From the NCBI GenBank assembly GCA_014529385.2, contig CM043967.1, forward strand, positions 128,437,182-128,501,181: a DNA stretch of 64,000 nucleotides, written 5' to 3'. The DNA is from Adiantum capillus-veneris (taxonomy: Eukaryota; Streptophyta; Polypodiopsida; Polypodiales; Pteridaceae). A program made the translations under genes and the position numbers. Below the pieces are notes generated by a model. That model was not told the origin of the DNA and made no database searches. It was given only the letters and a program-made list of their open reading frames with translations. Below are positions 33,936 to 45,434 of the stretch, one piece after another; positions within the stretch are counted from its first letter, which is position 1, and every line of letters starts with the position of its first letter.

Positions 33936-34337
33936 GGAGGTGACACTAATTCTGGCTAATTTTTGGCCGACTAATAATCATTGTAAATAATTTTCTTTTA
34001 CAAAAAAACAAAAAGTGATAGGTAATCAACAAAAAAATTGATAAGTCGAGCAAGAAAAGTCAGAATTGACTTTTGAAAGCAAACGCCGAAACTTCAAAGC
34101 AAGGACTTCAAACAAGGCAGATATGGAAAAATTCAACACAAGATGAATTTTGAGCCAACTTTTGAAGGATCAAAACTATAGATCGAATGTCATTTGTAAA
34201 CGAGTGTCAGAATGATGAACGGTTCGAACCGCAGGTGATGAGCCCAACAAGATATTAGCAATGAAGGTAAGTATAAATGGGGCATTCCAGGAAGACTGGG
34301 ATCATATAGTCAAAAAAGGGCTACAAAAGCCCATTTT

Positions 34338-34388
<51 letters not shown>

Positions 34389-34679
34389 AAGGGCATAGAG
34401 TTTTTGGAATTGCTTATGCCTGCTGCGACCACCTTGGTGGATCTCACTACACCAAATTTGATAGGTATGATCATTAACCTTGCAAGAGCATGTGTGTGTA
34501 ACCCATACTGCATCAACAGTACCAAAACAACAAATCAAACTAGTACAAGGTCACAAAATTGACAAACTAGCAGGGCCAAGGAGGGAGTCCAAAACCCATC
34601 AAAAACAAGGAAAAGTTCATCAGTAGACCCCAACTACCTGGCAGAATCCTCCAAGATAAAAACAGTAGGAGAAGGTGTT

Positions 34680-35776
34680 GGAACATGGATCATGATCCAT
34701 GTTCCCAAAACCCTAAAATCAGGGAAACTTCTACAGAAGAAACAATGGAAGCTCAGGAACAAAACCCCATGACTATTTTTGCAAAAAGCTTCCCAACATG
34801 GATCGCAATCCATGTACCTTTTTTGTCAAAATCAGGATAAAAGTGGCTCACTAGCTGGACAATGAACAAATAGTACTGGGGTTACAAAATAATCACAAGA
34901 AGTGCTCTACAAATCATCAAGTCCACCTGGATTTCTACTTTCAGTTTGTAAATGTTCTTTTGGTCAAACTCTCCTTGAAGCCTATCAACAAGCAAATGTA
35001 ACCTAAGAATGGTGATGGGATCAAAACCAAGGAAAAGTTTACTTGCAAAAAATGGTGAAACTTGCAGGATTTAGTTTGCCTTCTCAAAAGAATTCAATGT
35101 CTAGGGAAAATTGCCAAGGAACCAAGCAAAGCTATGAACTACAGACCTCTATCATCAGAAATCAAAGCAAGAAGAGATTTCAGGCAAAACATGACTCCAA
35201 AAGTGGTTGCCAGAAATAGATTTGGTCAAAACGAAAAAAATATGGCCATAAACAAAAAAATGGGGCAAACTATGGAAAAACATGTCCAAACTTGCAAAAA
35301 TATCACCAGTGTACTAGGAAAACCCATAGGAACCAATGTGCACAAGAACTGTGTTCAAATACTTCCCAACACGGATCACGATCCAGGTACCTTTTTGGCC
35401 AAAATAAGTAAAACCCATGCCATCTGATTCAGTATGCTCAAGGAAGCCAAGCCATGAAGTTTCAAGCCATTTGAATCCCAAAAATCCACTTCCAAAAGCC
35501 AAAATCTCTGAATCTGTACAGGATTTTCAAAATTTAGCCCAAGTATCAAACCATTGATCCAAATCCCAAATTTTTTGGACCAAGTCATAATCAAGATGAA
35601 CCCTACCAAATGGTATCACAACAATTTCCAAAATATTGCCCAACATGGATCGCGATCCATGTACCTCCAGTTCTAAATCCAGAGAAAATTGCTCAGTAGC
35701 ATCCCTTAATGCCTAGGGACAACTTCCCAAAGTTAGAATTTTCAAATGCTTCCCAACATGGATCGCGATCCATGTT
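34680..35776. repeat. Array of five dispersed palindromes in the family-1 LTR, copy B
   Basis: The motif ACATGGATCGCGATCCATGT or a close variant occurs at 34680-34705 (perfect, 26 bp, centre CATG), 34796-34815 (one mismatched pair), about 35371-35390 (degenerate), 35643-35662 (perfect) and 35755-35776 (perfect, 22 bp). Most sit in a longer shared phrase, cccaac-palindrome-acctttttg. The same five are in copy C (56967-58063). Confidence 0.9.
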
Positions 35777-36095
35777 TCTTTTTGCCAAAGTCTATCTGTT
35801 TCATTACAGTTTTGTGCCTATAGTAATCCTAGGTGCACTGGTGAAATTTGGTCAAATTTGGAGTAGTTTTGACAGAGTTAAGCTCACTTTTTTATTTTAT
35901 GGTCAAGTTTACACTTTCCGACAATTTGATCAATGGCTAAAACCTGATTTCACTTGAAAATTGGCAACAGGATTCCTCGAAGGAAAGCACAGAGGGACTT
36001 GACTGTGGCACCCTATGAGATAACCTATATCTCATCAAATGAGAAAGCTCACCTCACCGAACAAGTACTTGAAGCAATTTTGGCAAACATTTTCA

Positions 36096-39000
36096 TCGGA
36101 AGGTTCCAAGCTACAGATAAAGAAATTGTAAAGACCACCATCTTAAACCCGGGAAATGTGGACTTTGCACCAGAAACCAGAAGTGCAAGCAGGGGTCAGG
36201 TGCCTATAGCTCGACAATTTCTTAAGATTGCCTCCTTGGGGAATAGATTTCAGAGGAGCTCACGAGCTCATAAGTACAATTTAGTACAATGGGGAAGCAA
36301 CTCTGACAGACAAGGATGGGACAATTGTTAAGGTAAAAATTACAGCTGAAATCATCAATGAAGCCCTCCATCTGTCATAGGGAACGCACAATCTCTTGCA
36401 ACGAAGGAAATCCACAATGACAAAGCCTTTTTGAAGCAACGCGGCCACAAGCTGACATATCAAGACTTGATATACTCAGAAATGGAACTACCATTGCGTC
36501 TTATATCACAGCATTTCAAGGTGTAGAAGCCACCTAGATATATTGAACCCTTGTTGCATATGGCAGTGGTGATGGCGATGGGTTTGGCTGAAGGCAGGGT
36601 GGTCAGTTGCGAATTTGGCAACTACTTCTTGACACAATTGTGGAAGCAAACCTAAAGGACGGTCAAAGAAATACAGCTTACATGAACGGAGGACCCATGC
36701 TCACATGACTGGCCTATCAAGCATTGGGCATGATCGACAATCTACCACTTGCCCAAGCGCAGATAGACCTAATCCACAGGTCCAAAAGAGTTGTGAGACC
36801 AGTGGCAGGACTTTCTATAAGGCCGAATTCTGGAGTCAAACAAACTAGGAAAAGTGCACCTCTAAGGGATTCTGACAGTGAGAAAATAGAGTTGGATGCT
36901 CGGAGTAGCCAGGAAGAGGGATCCCACCCACGAGATACTCCTTCTAAGTACGAGTCTTTGGAGGAAGAGAAGGAAAGCCCCTACACCCTGGGATATACTC
37001 GGTTCAAGAAAAAGGCTACACATTTGGCAGAAGCTATCCCCATCACTCATGCCAGGAGGAAAATGGAAGAGGCTCAGGAAGTGAGGGAAAGATCCACCAA
37101 CAAAAGAAAGAACAGCAGCAAACCCAAGAAACAGAAGCGGATGACGAGAAAGAAGATGATGAAGTCGAGAATGCTCCGCTGATAGTGGCAGGCAAATAGA
37201 GGCCTTGTAAAGGATCAAGCAACAAAGAGGAAGGATGCTGAAGAGAGATGGGAAATTGCAAGTGCCATACGACAACGAATTCACAATGAGCTCAAGCAAA
37301 AGATGGAGCAGAGGCAGCAAGAAGAATCAAAGAAGCAACACGTTGATGATATAGAATCATCTGATGAATCTAAAAAGAGTAAAAAGTAGAAAAGTCTCTT
37401 GCAAGGAGAAAGACAACACGAGACACAGGAACAACAAGATCAAGACCTCGGTTCTCCCAAGGATCCTGAGACAATTTCAGAGAGGTCAGAACAAGAGAAA
37501 GGAGAAAGTGCAGGACAATTGGAGCAAAGGGTCGACGAAAAGCAGATGGAGCAATGGATGGATCAACAACAGAATCACATACAAAGCTTGCCAAAACCTC
37601 TAATGCAATAGAATGTCTAACAAAAAAAGAAAAGCAAGATGATGTGGCTGAACAATCAAATAAGAGCCAAAAAGACCAGCATGGGCCAAGAACGCAACGT
37701 ACACAAGCAGCCATAAAAGAAGGAGCGGAGATAGTTAGCTCATTTGGCATTGACGGTCACCTAAGCAGATCAAACTGCAATTCAATGTCAAAGAGCTCTT
37801 TACAACCTCAAGGAGCTGGAATTAGAAGATAACAAAAAGGAGGTATCTAGAGAAACAACAACAAAATCCTCGCAGTTGAAGCAACAAATAGAGGCACTAC
37901 AGAACGCACAAGTCCAGGTGCAATCGGAATTGCAGAGAGAACGAGAAAATGCAACTTACTATTATAAAGAAGTGCAACATTCAATGAGGCAAACTCCGCA
38001 TTACAGATCGAACAGCAACGCCTTGAGGAGGAGATAACCAAAGAAAAGGAACAGAATGAGAAGCTACAAAGCTCATATGTAGTGGTTAGCAGGTCTCTCA
38101 CTCAGCTCCTGGCCATACAAGAGACACCCTCCTCTTCGACTATGACTGCAGGCTCTACTTCCTTGAGCCAGGAAATCAAAGAGTTAAAGGAGGCCCAAAA
38201 GCAAGAAAAATATGACAGACAGATCATGACAGCAGGTCATAGGGCCCTACAATAGGCCTAGGATGAGAAATTGAAGACTTAAGAAAGCAACTGGCCTAGG
38301 CAAGAAAGGAAGCAGAGGCTCTGAAGAAAATCAAACAAAGCATCAGCAGGACGAGGAGAATTTGAGCAGGGTGAAGGATTCGAACAATCTGCGTTCGAAA
38401 CTCAACAAACAGAAAATGCCCACTACGAGCACTAGAAAAGGCACGCAAGAATCTACAGATCCAGCCATGACATCCCCTCGGAGTTGGTAAAAGATGAAAT
38501 TCAGCACTGGGATCTCAGAAGTCAAATACCCCTAACACAAGGCATATATGCAATATGAAATTCAGCACTGAATCTACAGATCCAGCCATGACATCCACCT
38601 CAGAGTTGGTAAAAGATGAAATTCAGCACTGGATCTCAGAAGTCAAATACCCCTCACACAAGGCATATATGCAATATGAACTAAAAGTGCTAGAATCGGT
38701 TGCCCTCCTCATGATCACCAGATGAGGTTGCAAAAGATCATGGGCACGAAATGATCGCACTATCGTTGATGCGGCAAGAAGTTCAATTATGGTAGCAAAA
38801 GATGCTCCCAAAAATTGAACCAAATAGTAGAGGGGACTATAGAGAGGTTCCAATTATAGCCCTTCATATTGAAACCATCCTTGACAATCAACCTCTCTGG
38901 AGAAAAAAATGGTTCCATCAACGACCAGCTGACGAAACCTATTACAGGAACGCCCCCCACATCTCTGAGGATCGACCCCACTTACTGTCCATCAACAGAC

Positions 39001-39640
39001 GACGATTCTAAGACAGTTTTACAGTTGGAAAAGCAAAATACCTGCAGTGTTGAAATACCCGATAATTACCAAGCCGCTCAATAACAACACCCCATCAGAG
39101 CATTACATGGTGCAAACTTTGAAGGGAGTAATCAACATGATGAAAGAGATCCCAGACCTTGCTTGTTAGATGCAGGTAAAGATTGCCAAAATGCTTATCA
39201 CGTACATTACAGCTTTCAGAGACATTGAAGCAGTAGAGCATCCATGGCAGGTGTTTGTCGAGGGAACGCGGGGTATTTGCTGGAATATGGAGACCAAAAT
39301 CCCCAGCAGAAATGTTATCATGGGATTATATGCAAGAGTCATGTTTTGTTATGAACTCATTACATGCAGACCTTCGAAGAAGCTTTTTTCATGACAGGTT
39401 TCTTCAAAGTGGACTCTTCCATATTCAATCCAATGACGAAAGATCTACCAGACCGCTATATTGACCACCAAAGTACAATCAGCAATAATCCCTTCAGAGA
39501 GCTGGCAACCAAAGTCGAGATTGAAGCCAAAGCTCAGAAGCTTAGAAATCTCACTGCAACGCTCCAAATAAGGCACTAATGTGAACTCCCTCAGATGAAA
39601 CTTACACGAGGGCGTGCAATGAATAGGAAGGGAGGAATGT
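36096..39640 (+). pseudogene. Decayed coding region with long coiled coil
   Basis: Plus-strand frames broken by many stops. The first part encodes an ordered region (KITAEIINEALHLS, KPFLKQRGHKLTYQDLIYSE, ELPLRLISQHFKV, MAVVMAMGLAEGRVV). It recalls the N-terminal domain of plant transposon-encoded proteins of unknown function, but I cannot name it firmly. From about 36900 to 38400 it is very rich in E/K/Q/R (ARRKMEEAQEVRERSTNK, LKQQIEALQNAQVQVQSE), a probable long coiled coil. About 39170-39400 (KIAKMLITYITAFRDIEAVE) is again ordered. A purine run GGAAGGGAGGAATG at about 39627-39640 may be a polypurine tract. Copy B's LTR interrupts its 5' end. Confidence 0.45.
38449..38690. repeat. 121-bp tandem duplication
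   Basis: The unit GAATCTACAGATCCAGCCAT... starts at 38449 and again at 38570, with a few differences. It lies inside the coiled-coil pseudogene and adds to its frame breaks. Confidence 0.9.
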
Positions 39641-39691
39641 TTGGTGGATACGGGTGGATACGGGTGCATACAAGCGTATGCACACCAAACC
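39641..39691. repeat. Nested inverted repeat / hairpin
   Basis: GTGCATAC-AAGC-GTATGCAC is nested within GTTTGGT...ACCAAAC, with a GGATACGGGT direct repeat inside. It lies immediately after the purine run at 39627-39640, so it may be the start of an LTR or another element end. Confidence 0.7.
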
Positions 39692-39754
39692 GGTGAAACA
39701 CTCTTTTTTTTGGAAAAACCCTGTAATTCAGCCTAAGACGAGGAATATGCAAGG

Positions 39755-40470
39755 ATGAATTCACGCTTTCCAAGTGGAAAGGGGAAACTACTTAACATGG
39801 ATATGAATCTATCCCGAGTGGTCAGTAACTTTTGTATTCTCAATGCAAAGATTATGACCAAGTGGGTGGACTTGTGGACAGTGGCAAAGTCAAGGTGTTT
39901 GCAAGAGAGGGAAGCATGGAAACAAGCACATGGAGGAAGGAGGGCACCCCCAATCACACCTTGCATGTTTCCCAGATCTCATTAGTGCAGAGTGGATTTA
40001 TGAGAGAATGACCGAGGCAAAAGCGCGCAGAGAAGACATCACCTACAAAGAATGGGAGTATGCACGAGGCTGCGTACCAAAGTATAATACTCATATACCT
40101 AAACCATATTGTAACGCTATTTCTTGAGATTATCTTTAATATGTATTTGATAAATTAATATAGTTTTCTAATTTTTAGTGCCTTTCCTTTAACTCTATGT
40201 GGTCAAAGGGTCGTCACTTTCGTACGCTCCACATTGACGAGCATAGAATCATGGGCAACTTTGACACAGACAGTGATGAAGCCAGGTACTGTGGAACTAT
40301 TGAAAGGATACTAAAGGTTAATTTTAGAACCTTTCATACCTTCATCTTTGACTGCAAGTGGTTTTCAAATGTGTCTAGACGACATGAGAATGGCCTCTAC
40401 ATGGTGGACTCTAGTGTGTATGACACAGGGAGGTATGACAATTTATGTTTTACCGTGCAATTGTGAGCAA
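39755..40470 (+). pseudogene. CACTA-like transposase C-terminal fragment
   Basis: Open pieces on the plus strand. The second (40197-40466) has FRTLHIDEHRIMGNF, then ARYCGTIERILKVNF, FIFDCKWFSNVSRRHENGLY and a VDSSVYDTGRYD end. This order matches the DUF4216-type region (YYG-I-E-I-L ... F-CDW ...) found after the transposase in plant CACTA/En-Spm elements. The upstream piece (KIMTKWVDLWTVAKSRCL, ISAEWIYERMTEAKARRE) is not recognised but is in the right place to be the same gene, perhaps with an intron at about 40120-40190. No terminal CACTA repeats were found. Confidence 0.45.
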
Positions 40471-41091
40471 TGAGTACCATGTACCTTTTTTATTCTTATT
40501 TTCTTGTAGCGTTAGTTATACCAATGTTACTCACTTTGAGATTCATTTTATAGGTCATCTATAATCCTAGTAATCCACCAACCAAAACTATGGTTCGTAA
40601 TCCCCATAACACCTTGAGGGACAAACCATTTTTCCACTAATAGAAGTGACACACTATTTTTTGACCCCTCCCCCCCCCCGACTTTGGATGAGGTGGAAAC
40701 ATGAGAGGGATGAATCAAGTCCGGCGGCAGAGCAAGTATTAGCAAGGATGATTGTCATGATCATGAAGATGATGAGATGGAGGACGACGAACTATAAGAT
40801 GATGAAGGAAATGCATCCACAAATGAAAATTTCGTTACTCTCTTTATTGATTTAGGAGCCATGGGCTTAGAATTTGACGATGCCTCATGTAGAGATCTTT
40901 TGGAAGATGATTCATAAACATTCTGCAGTTATGAAGTTTTTTGGTCTCGTGTAATCCATTCATCTCTCTCTCCCCTCCTCTTCCTCTCTTTAGATTTGGG
41001 AATATGTTCAATTACGTTAATCAATTGACAGTGATTATTTTAGGTGGAACCAAGTGTAATCTTATATCCCCCCCTCCTCCTCACCCCTCTT

Positions 41092-41130
<39 letters not shown>

Positions 41131-41303
41131 CTCTCTCTCTATCTCTCTTCTCTTCTTTTCTAAATTGAAAATTTTGTACAATATTCTTTAATTTTTATTA
41201 AGAGCAGGGAAACACCACTATTTGAAGGGGGGAGGGGGGTTAAGCCAGAATTTAGAAGTTTAGGCGCTAAATTTGGTTGTCAAATATAACAGCGGTAGTT
41301 TAC
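40471..41303. other. Spacer flanking the complete Tat element
   Basis: No gene recognised. It includes an acidic-codon stretch at about 40730-40915 that might be the tail of the preceding gene, and CT microsatellites. Confidence 0.5.
41091..41155. repeat. (CT)n microsatellite, interrupted
   Basis: Several CT runs separated by single-base interruptions. Confidence 0.9.
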
Positions 41304-41307
41304 GCGG
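41304..41307. other. Target-site duplication GCGG, left
   Basis: GCGG abuts the LTR start and is repeated at 53621-53624. Confidence 0.9.
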
Positions 41308-43975
41308 TGAGCCGGTCCGGGGCGGGCAACAAGAGAGGCGACCTCTAAACACCCCTCAAGGCTCCCGTGCTGCTCAATTGGGGCTGGGGCAACCACAAGC
41401 ACAACACAACAACAAACCCACAGCCAAACCCAAACAAGATAGGGGCACCACCTAGTTATGGTATGTGAACTAGGACGCAAGAGAGATTTTGGCACAACCA
41501 AGAAGATGCACCACACAACACACACAAACAACCTCACACCAAGACACACACAAACTGGACCAGAGAGAGCTAGAGCAAAGGGAAGAGAGAGAGAAAAGGA
41601 TCTTGCGTAATACCTTATTTGTGACTTGCAAATGGAGATGGTTCGTTATGATGCTATTGTAGAACTTGTATAAAACTCACTCAATGCTTAGTGATTGCTA
41701 AACATTGCCAAAACACACACACACTGTCTTAGGGTGTGGGAGACCTCTCACCACAATACCCTCTTACAATGGACACAAAACTGGCAATGAAAAACACACT
41801 AAAACACTTTCTAAAATCAAGATCAACTGATAAAAACTCAAAATACACAAGTCACCTTGAATTCACCAAACCGTATTGCACAAATGGAAGGACGAAGATT
41901 TGAACGTCGAATCACGCCTTTGAATGCACCAAACCTCAATTTATTGATGATAAAGGAGCATATACAATAGTGGTTTTGAGATTTGTGAAACTCACGCTCT
42001 CTCACTTGCAATGTGTAGCTTGAAAGCTTCTCTCACACCAAGAGTGAAGCTCACAAGTGGTTGCTACACTAAGTCTCTCCTCGCGCATAGAGTGTTGGGG
42101 TGCTATGTGAGATGTTGGAGGTTGTTTTACAAGAAGGAGAGGGGCCTATTTATAGGTTGGAGACCCCTCATTAAGATTATTGGAAATCTTAATTTACAAG
42201 CTAACAAATCAGGATTATGATTTTTTTGAATATCAAAACATTGCGGGCCTTCTTGTCTGCTTGAGTCATGGGTGTGGGCTCAAAAGAAAGCATTATTGAT
42301 GGTAGATAAGGTGAAAGTAAGTTTTAAAGAAGGGGAGAGGGAGAGAGACAGAGAGAGAGTTACTATACATGTCTTGAGGTGAGGTGTCTTTTATGGTTAG
42401 GTCAATGCTATTTGTGTTAGTATGTTAGTCGTTAGTAATCACTAGAAAGTTAATGTTACATTTACAATGGGTAGAGTGAGTTGATTTGATGAAGGAAGAG
42501 GGGTGAATTAAAAAGAGAATCATTGAGATGGTGAAGCTTTGAAGAAGCTTGAACTCACCCTTGTGTAGATTGTGGAAAAAATGAACCGCTTGTCTTCTCT
42601 TCTTCTTCGCTTCTTTACGCCGCGCCACGGTTGGACCACCACGATGAAAAGAGGATTTGTTGATGAAAAATCCTCAATTTGCAGAAGTTATCATGGTTTA
42701 AGATGCTCTGAATTTTAGATATTTTAGGAGAGGTAAATGAAATTGTAACATAGAAGCAATAGAGAGAGACATGGAGAGGGTGTATGTATGTAGAGGTTCA
42801 TAAAAGAACTAAAGGGATGAGAGAGAAGGTAATGGTGAGAGGGTGGGAGAAGCCATGGAAGTGCAGGTTTGAGTGAGGGATTGAGAGAAATATGTGTGTG
42901 TGTGTGTGTGTAGAAGTGTGGAAAGAGGTGAGAGAAGACTATGGGCTACTTGTGAGAAAAGTGGGCAGACTGGGGTCCACTCAAAAATCATAGCTCACCG
43001 CTGGTAGCTCCAAAAATCATGAAAAAATTGAGGTGATTATTCAGAGCGTGGGCTACATTTCTCTTTTGACCACCGCTCCAAATTCGGAGTGGAGATAGGT
43101 GCCAAAATTATCACCAAAAAGCCTGTTTTTTATGCCTGCAAATGTTTTAGTGGCCCCCTCCTTTGTTGAATTTGTACAATGCATCCAAGAGTGAGCCCTC
43201 CTTTGTCATATTATAATACAAAGCATTCAAGTTTCCCTTGACCCATGCATGGAGGAGGATTATTGGTGAATAAGAAATATATACATGGTGGGACTAGTGT
43301 ATGGACTATTCATGGACTTTAGTTCAATGAGCACATGGTGTTAGAATAATGAGTAAAAATAATAAAAAAAATATGGAGAGTTATGGATATGGAAAGATAT
43401 TGGAATCGTATGATATGGTCCCTCCTTGAATTTATTTTGGGTGAAAGAGGAAAAGGTATGCAAGTAAATAATATAATAAAAGTAACCAATGAGAAAGAAA
43501 TCAATTTTTTGTTTTCACGAGGGTGAGGGTGAACATGTGGGAGTGATTTGTATAAAGAAAAAATATGAGGTTCAGAGTATGTACATATTGGCAAAAAAAT
43601 ATAATTATGGTGTAAGAGGATGAAAGAAGGTGTACATAGGTTAATAAAACACACACTAAGTAGAAATATTTAAATAAATACCAAAAATAATTATAAAAAA
43701 TCCCTATAATTTAGGCCATATATACAATGAAATATTTACACACAAAGAGGCCATAATATACTTTTATTTTTTATTTTATTTATTTATTTTGGCTCACCTA
43801 GCCAGTGACTAGCTAGCTGAGGGTTTTTTAAGAAGATATGGGAAAATGCCCCCTAACTCACACACGCCTATGTACACAGTGAAATGTCAAGGATAGCCAT
43901 AGCGTTTGGGTGAATTTGGTAGGGTGGAGTAACTTAGTATGGCAATTATGGAGAGCGAAAAGAAAAAGGCTATCA
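41308..43975 (-). repeat. 3' LTR of the complete Tat element
   Basis: 2668 bp, TGATAGCC...GGCTCA on the minus strand. TATA palindrome CCTATTTATAGG at 42145-42156. U3 carries a TG microsatellite near 42893-42911. It aligns along its full length with the LTR at 50953-53620. Confidence 0.95.
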
Positions 43976-43978
43976 ATA

Positions 43979-43990
43979 GCCCCCCCCCCA
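43979..43990 (-). other. Polypurine tract of the Tat element
   Basis: A run of ten G on the minus strand (C at 43980-43989), 4 bp before the LTR. Confidence 0.8.
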
Positions 43991-44004
43991 GGATGATGGT
44001 ATAT

Positions 44005-44496
44005 TCATGTACCATCATAGAGCATATTTTCCAAAGAGAGTGCTTCAGAGTCCTTGACGAGATCTTCATTGTTTGGCCCCTCAAAATTTTGGCTGGAGTT
44101 ACACTCATGCTTCATGTAACAATACTTACATGAGACAGCGGCCTTTGGACAGATCTTTGGTAGATCCTTTGGTAGAGGCGACTCAAATAGGGCTTCTAGC
44201 GATAACCCGTTTACCTTCCTGGAGTGCTCTTTACCATTCAAGTCCATAAGCTGATAGTAACTAGAATTGAAAGCCTTCTTGACTATGTATGGCCCTTGCC
44301 ATCTAGTTTCAAACTTGGCATCAAAACGATTGTCAAGTCGATTGTCATACCTTAGCACAAGCTCTCCTTCCTTGATGCCTTTGTCCTTCAGTTTCTTGTC
44401 GTGCGTTTCTTTCGCTTGTGTGGCTTTCCTCTTGTAGCACTCGTATGCTGCTTCCCTTTTCCACTCAAGCTCCACTAACGTAAGAAGTCGATCCAT
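44005..44496 (-). pseudogene. Integrase C-terminal region (GPY) of the Tat element
   Basis: Encodes the region following the integrase core (ELEWKREAAYECYKRKATQ, KGIKEGELVLRYDNRL), then the GPY/F module RWQGPYIVKKAFNSSYYQL ending RKVNGLSLEALF. This domain helps hold DNA and contributes to target choice in gypsy integrases. The tail of about 70 residues with CKYCYMKHEC is unrecognised. A frameshift separates it from the core. Confidence 0.85.
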
Positions 44497-45158
44497 CCAT
44501 ACCTTTCATCATCTTGTGCTCCTTTGCCATGAAGTCGCATTGTTGGAATGTTGAGCTCGATAGGCTGCAAAGCCTCTTGACCATAGACAAAGTGAAATGG
44601 TGTGAACTCCGTGGCTCCCCTATATGTGGTTCGATATGCACACACAAGGCACCATCCAAGAAGTCATCCCATAATTTTGTCTTGTTTTGCACCATCTTTC
44701 TAATGATTCCTGCAATGACACCATTAGCCTTCTCCACCAAACCATTTGAATGTGGGTAGTATGGTGTGCTATGACGATGTAGAATGTGAAGCTCTTCACA
44801 AACTTCTGTGAGCAAGCCCTTCCTAAACCTGGACCATTATCAAAAACGATCTCCATAGGTGTGTGCCAAATCTGCAACAAATGTGAGTGTACACAAACTT
44901 GCTAACTGTCCTCTCATTCACTCTTGCAACACTTTGAGCTTCCACCCACCTAGTCATATAGTCTACAGCCACTAGAATGTAGAGTTTACCATTTTTTGTC
45001 CTAGGCAGAGGACCCATAGCATCAATGCCCCACTTTTCAAAGGGTCCATTTGCAAGCACTATTTGCCTCGGGCCATGCACCAACCTTGTATTTCCATTTA
45101 TCTGACAATTGTGACAGCTTTTACGCAATGTTGAACATCCACATGCAAGCTTGGCCAA
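44465..45158 (-). pseudogene. Integrase core of the Tat element
   Basis: Frames together show the second zinc pair CHNCQ, KWGIDAMGPLP (first Asp), VAVDYMTRWVEAQ, FDNGPG (second Asp, shifted frame at about 44825-44850), STPYYPHSNGLVEKANG (Glu). The full D-D-E set is therefore present at DNA level, but at least two frameshifts break the chain. Confidence 0.85.
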
Positions 45159-45434
45159 ACATACCCCGCAAGCAAATCTTCTTCATAGTTGATTCTTGGG
45201 AAAAATGACCACCACATGCCTTTTCATGCAAACCTTTTAGAATGGCTGGAATTTCCTCGATAGTTGGTACTCTTCTGCACACTTGATCCCTCCCCTCTTT
45301 GATTAGAGGGAGCCTTCTAGGAAGAGATACATGCTTGCCTTCTTCATGAGTCTCCTCTTCTGAGCCTTCGTGAAGTCTTGTGGAAACTCACCCTCCAAAA
45401 TGTAGCCGATAATGGGAGCCAATGACTCCAATCC
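45159..45434 (-). pseudogene. Linker and H2C2 start of integrase, Tat element
   Basis: Follows a stop after AAAVKQPRY. Reads FPQDFTKAQKRRLMKKA, then LHEKACGGHFSQES, which supplies the two zinc His, and continues across a frameshift into the core. Only one H2C2 module is present, in contrast to family 1. Confidence 0.75.

Larger units (their letters stand above)
28881..36095 (+). mobile_element. Family-1 gypsy element, copy B, 5'-truncated
   Basis: Matches copies A and C in the opposite orientation. It begins abruptly inside the linker before the second H2C2 finger (AGCACACTTGGGAC) and runs to a complete 3' LTR. The left junction shares a short AGCACAC-like stretch with flanking DNA, suggesting truncation by recombination rather than normal insertion. 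Confidence 0.85.
33750..36095 (+). repeat. Family-1 3' LTR, copy B, complete (2346 bp)
   Basis: Starts TGTAGTTGG after the polypurine tract and ends ...ACATTTTCA. The end is defined by comparison: copies B and C are alignable up to this CA and then unrelated (B TCGGAAGG, C CTCCCCAA). TATA-like TATATAAG is at 33928-33935, so U3 would be unusually short and R-U5 about 2.1 kb if that is the promoter. It contains an AG microsatellite (34342-34386), a CGGTTCGAACCG palindrome (34220-34231) and five copies of a larger palindrome. Confidence 0.8.

Noticed and set aside
34210-34240. tRNA gene
   Set aside because: Only a B-box-like palindrome is present, with no acceptor stem, anticodon arm or A box around it.
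33750-34249. A short 500-bp LTR ending at CCCAACA in copy B
   Set aside because: Copies B and C remain alignable well past this point and diverge only at 36095/56647 after TTTTCA, so the longer LTR is better supported; no primer-binding site follows the short alternative.
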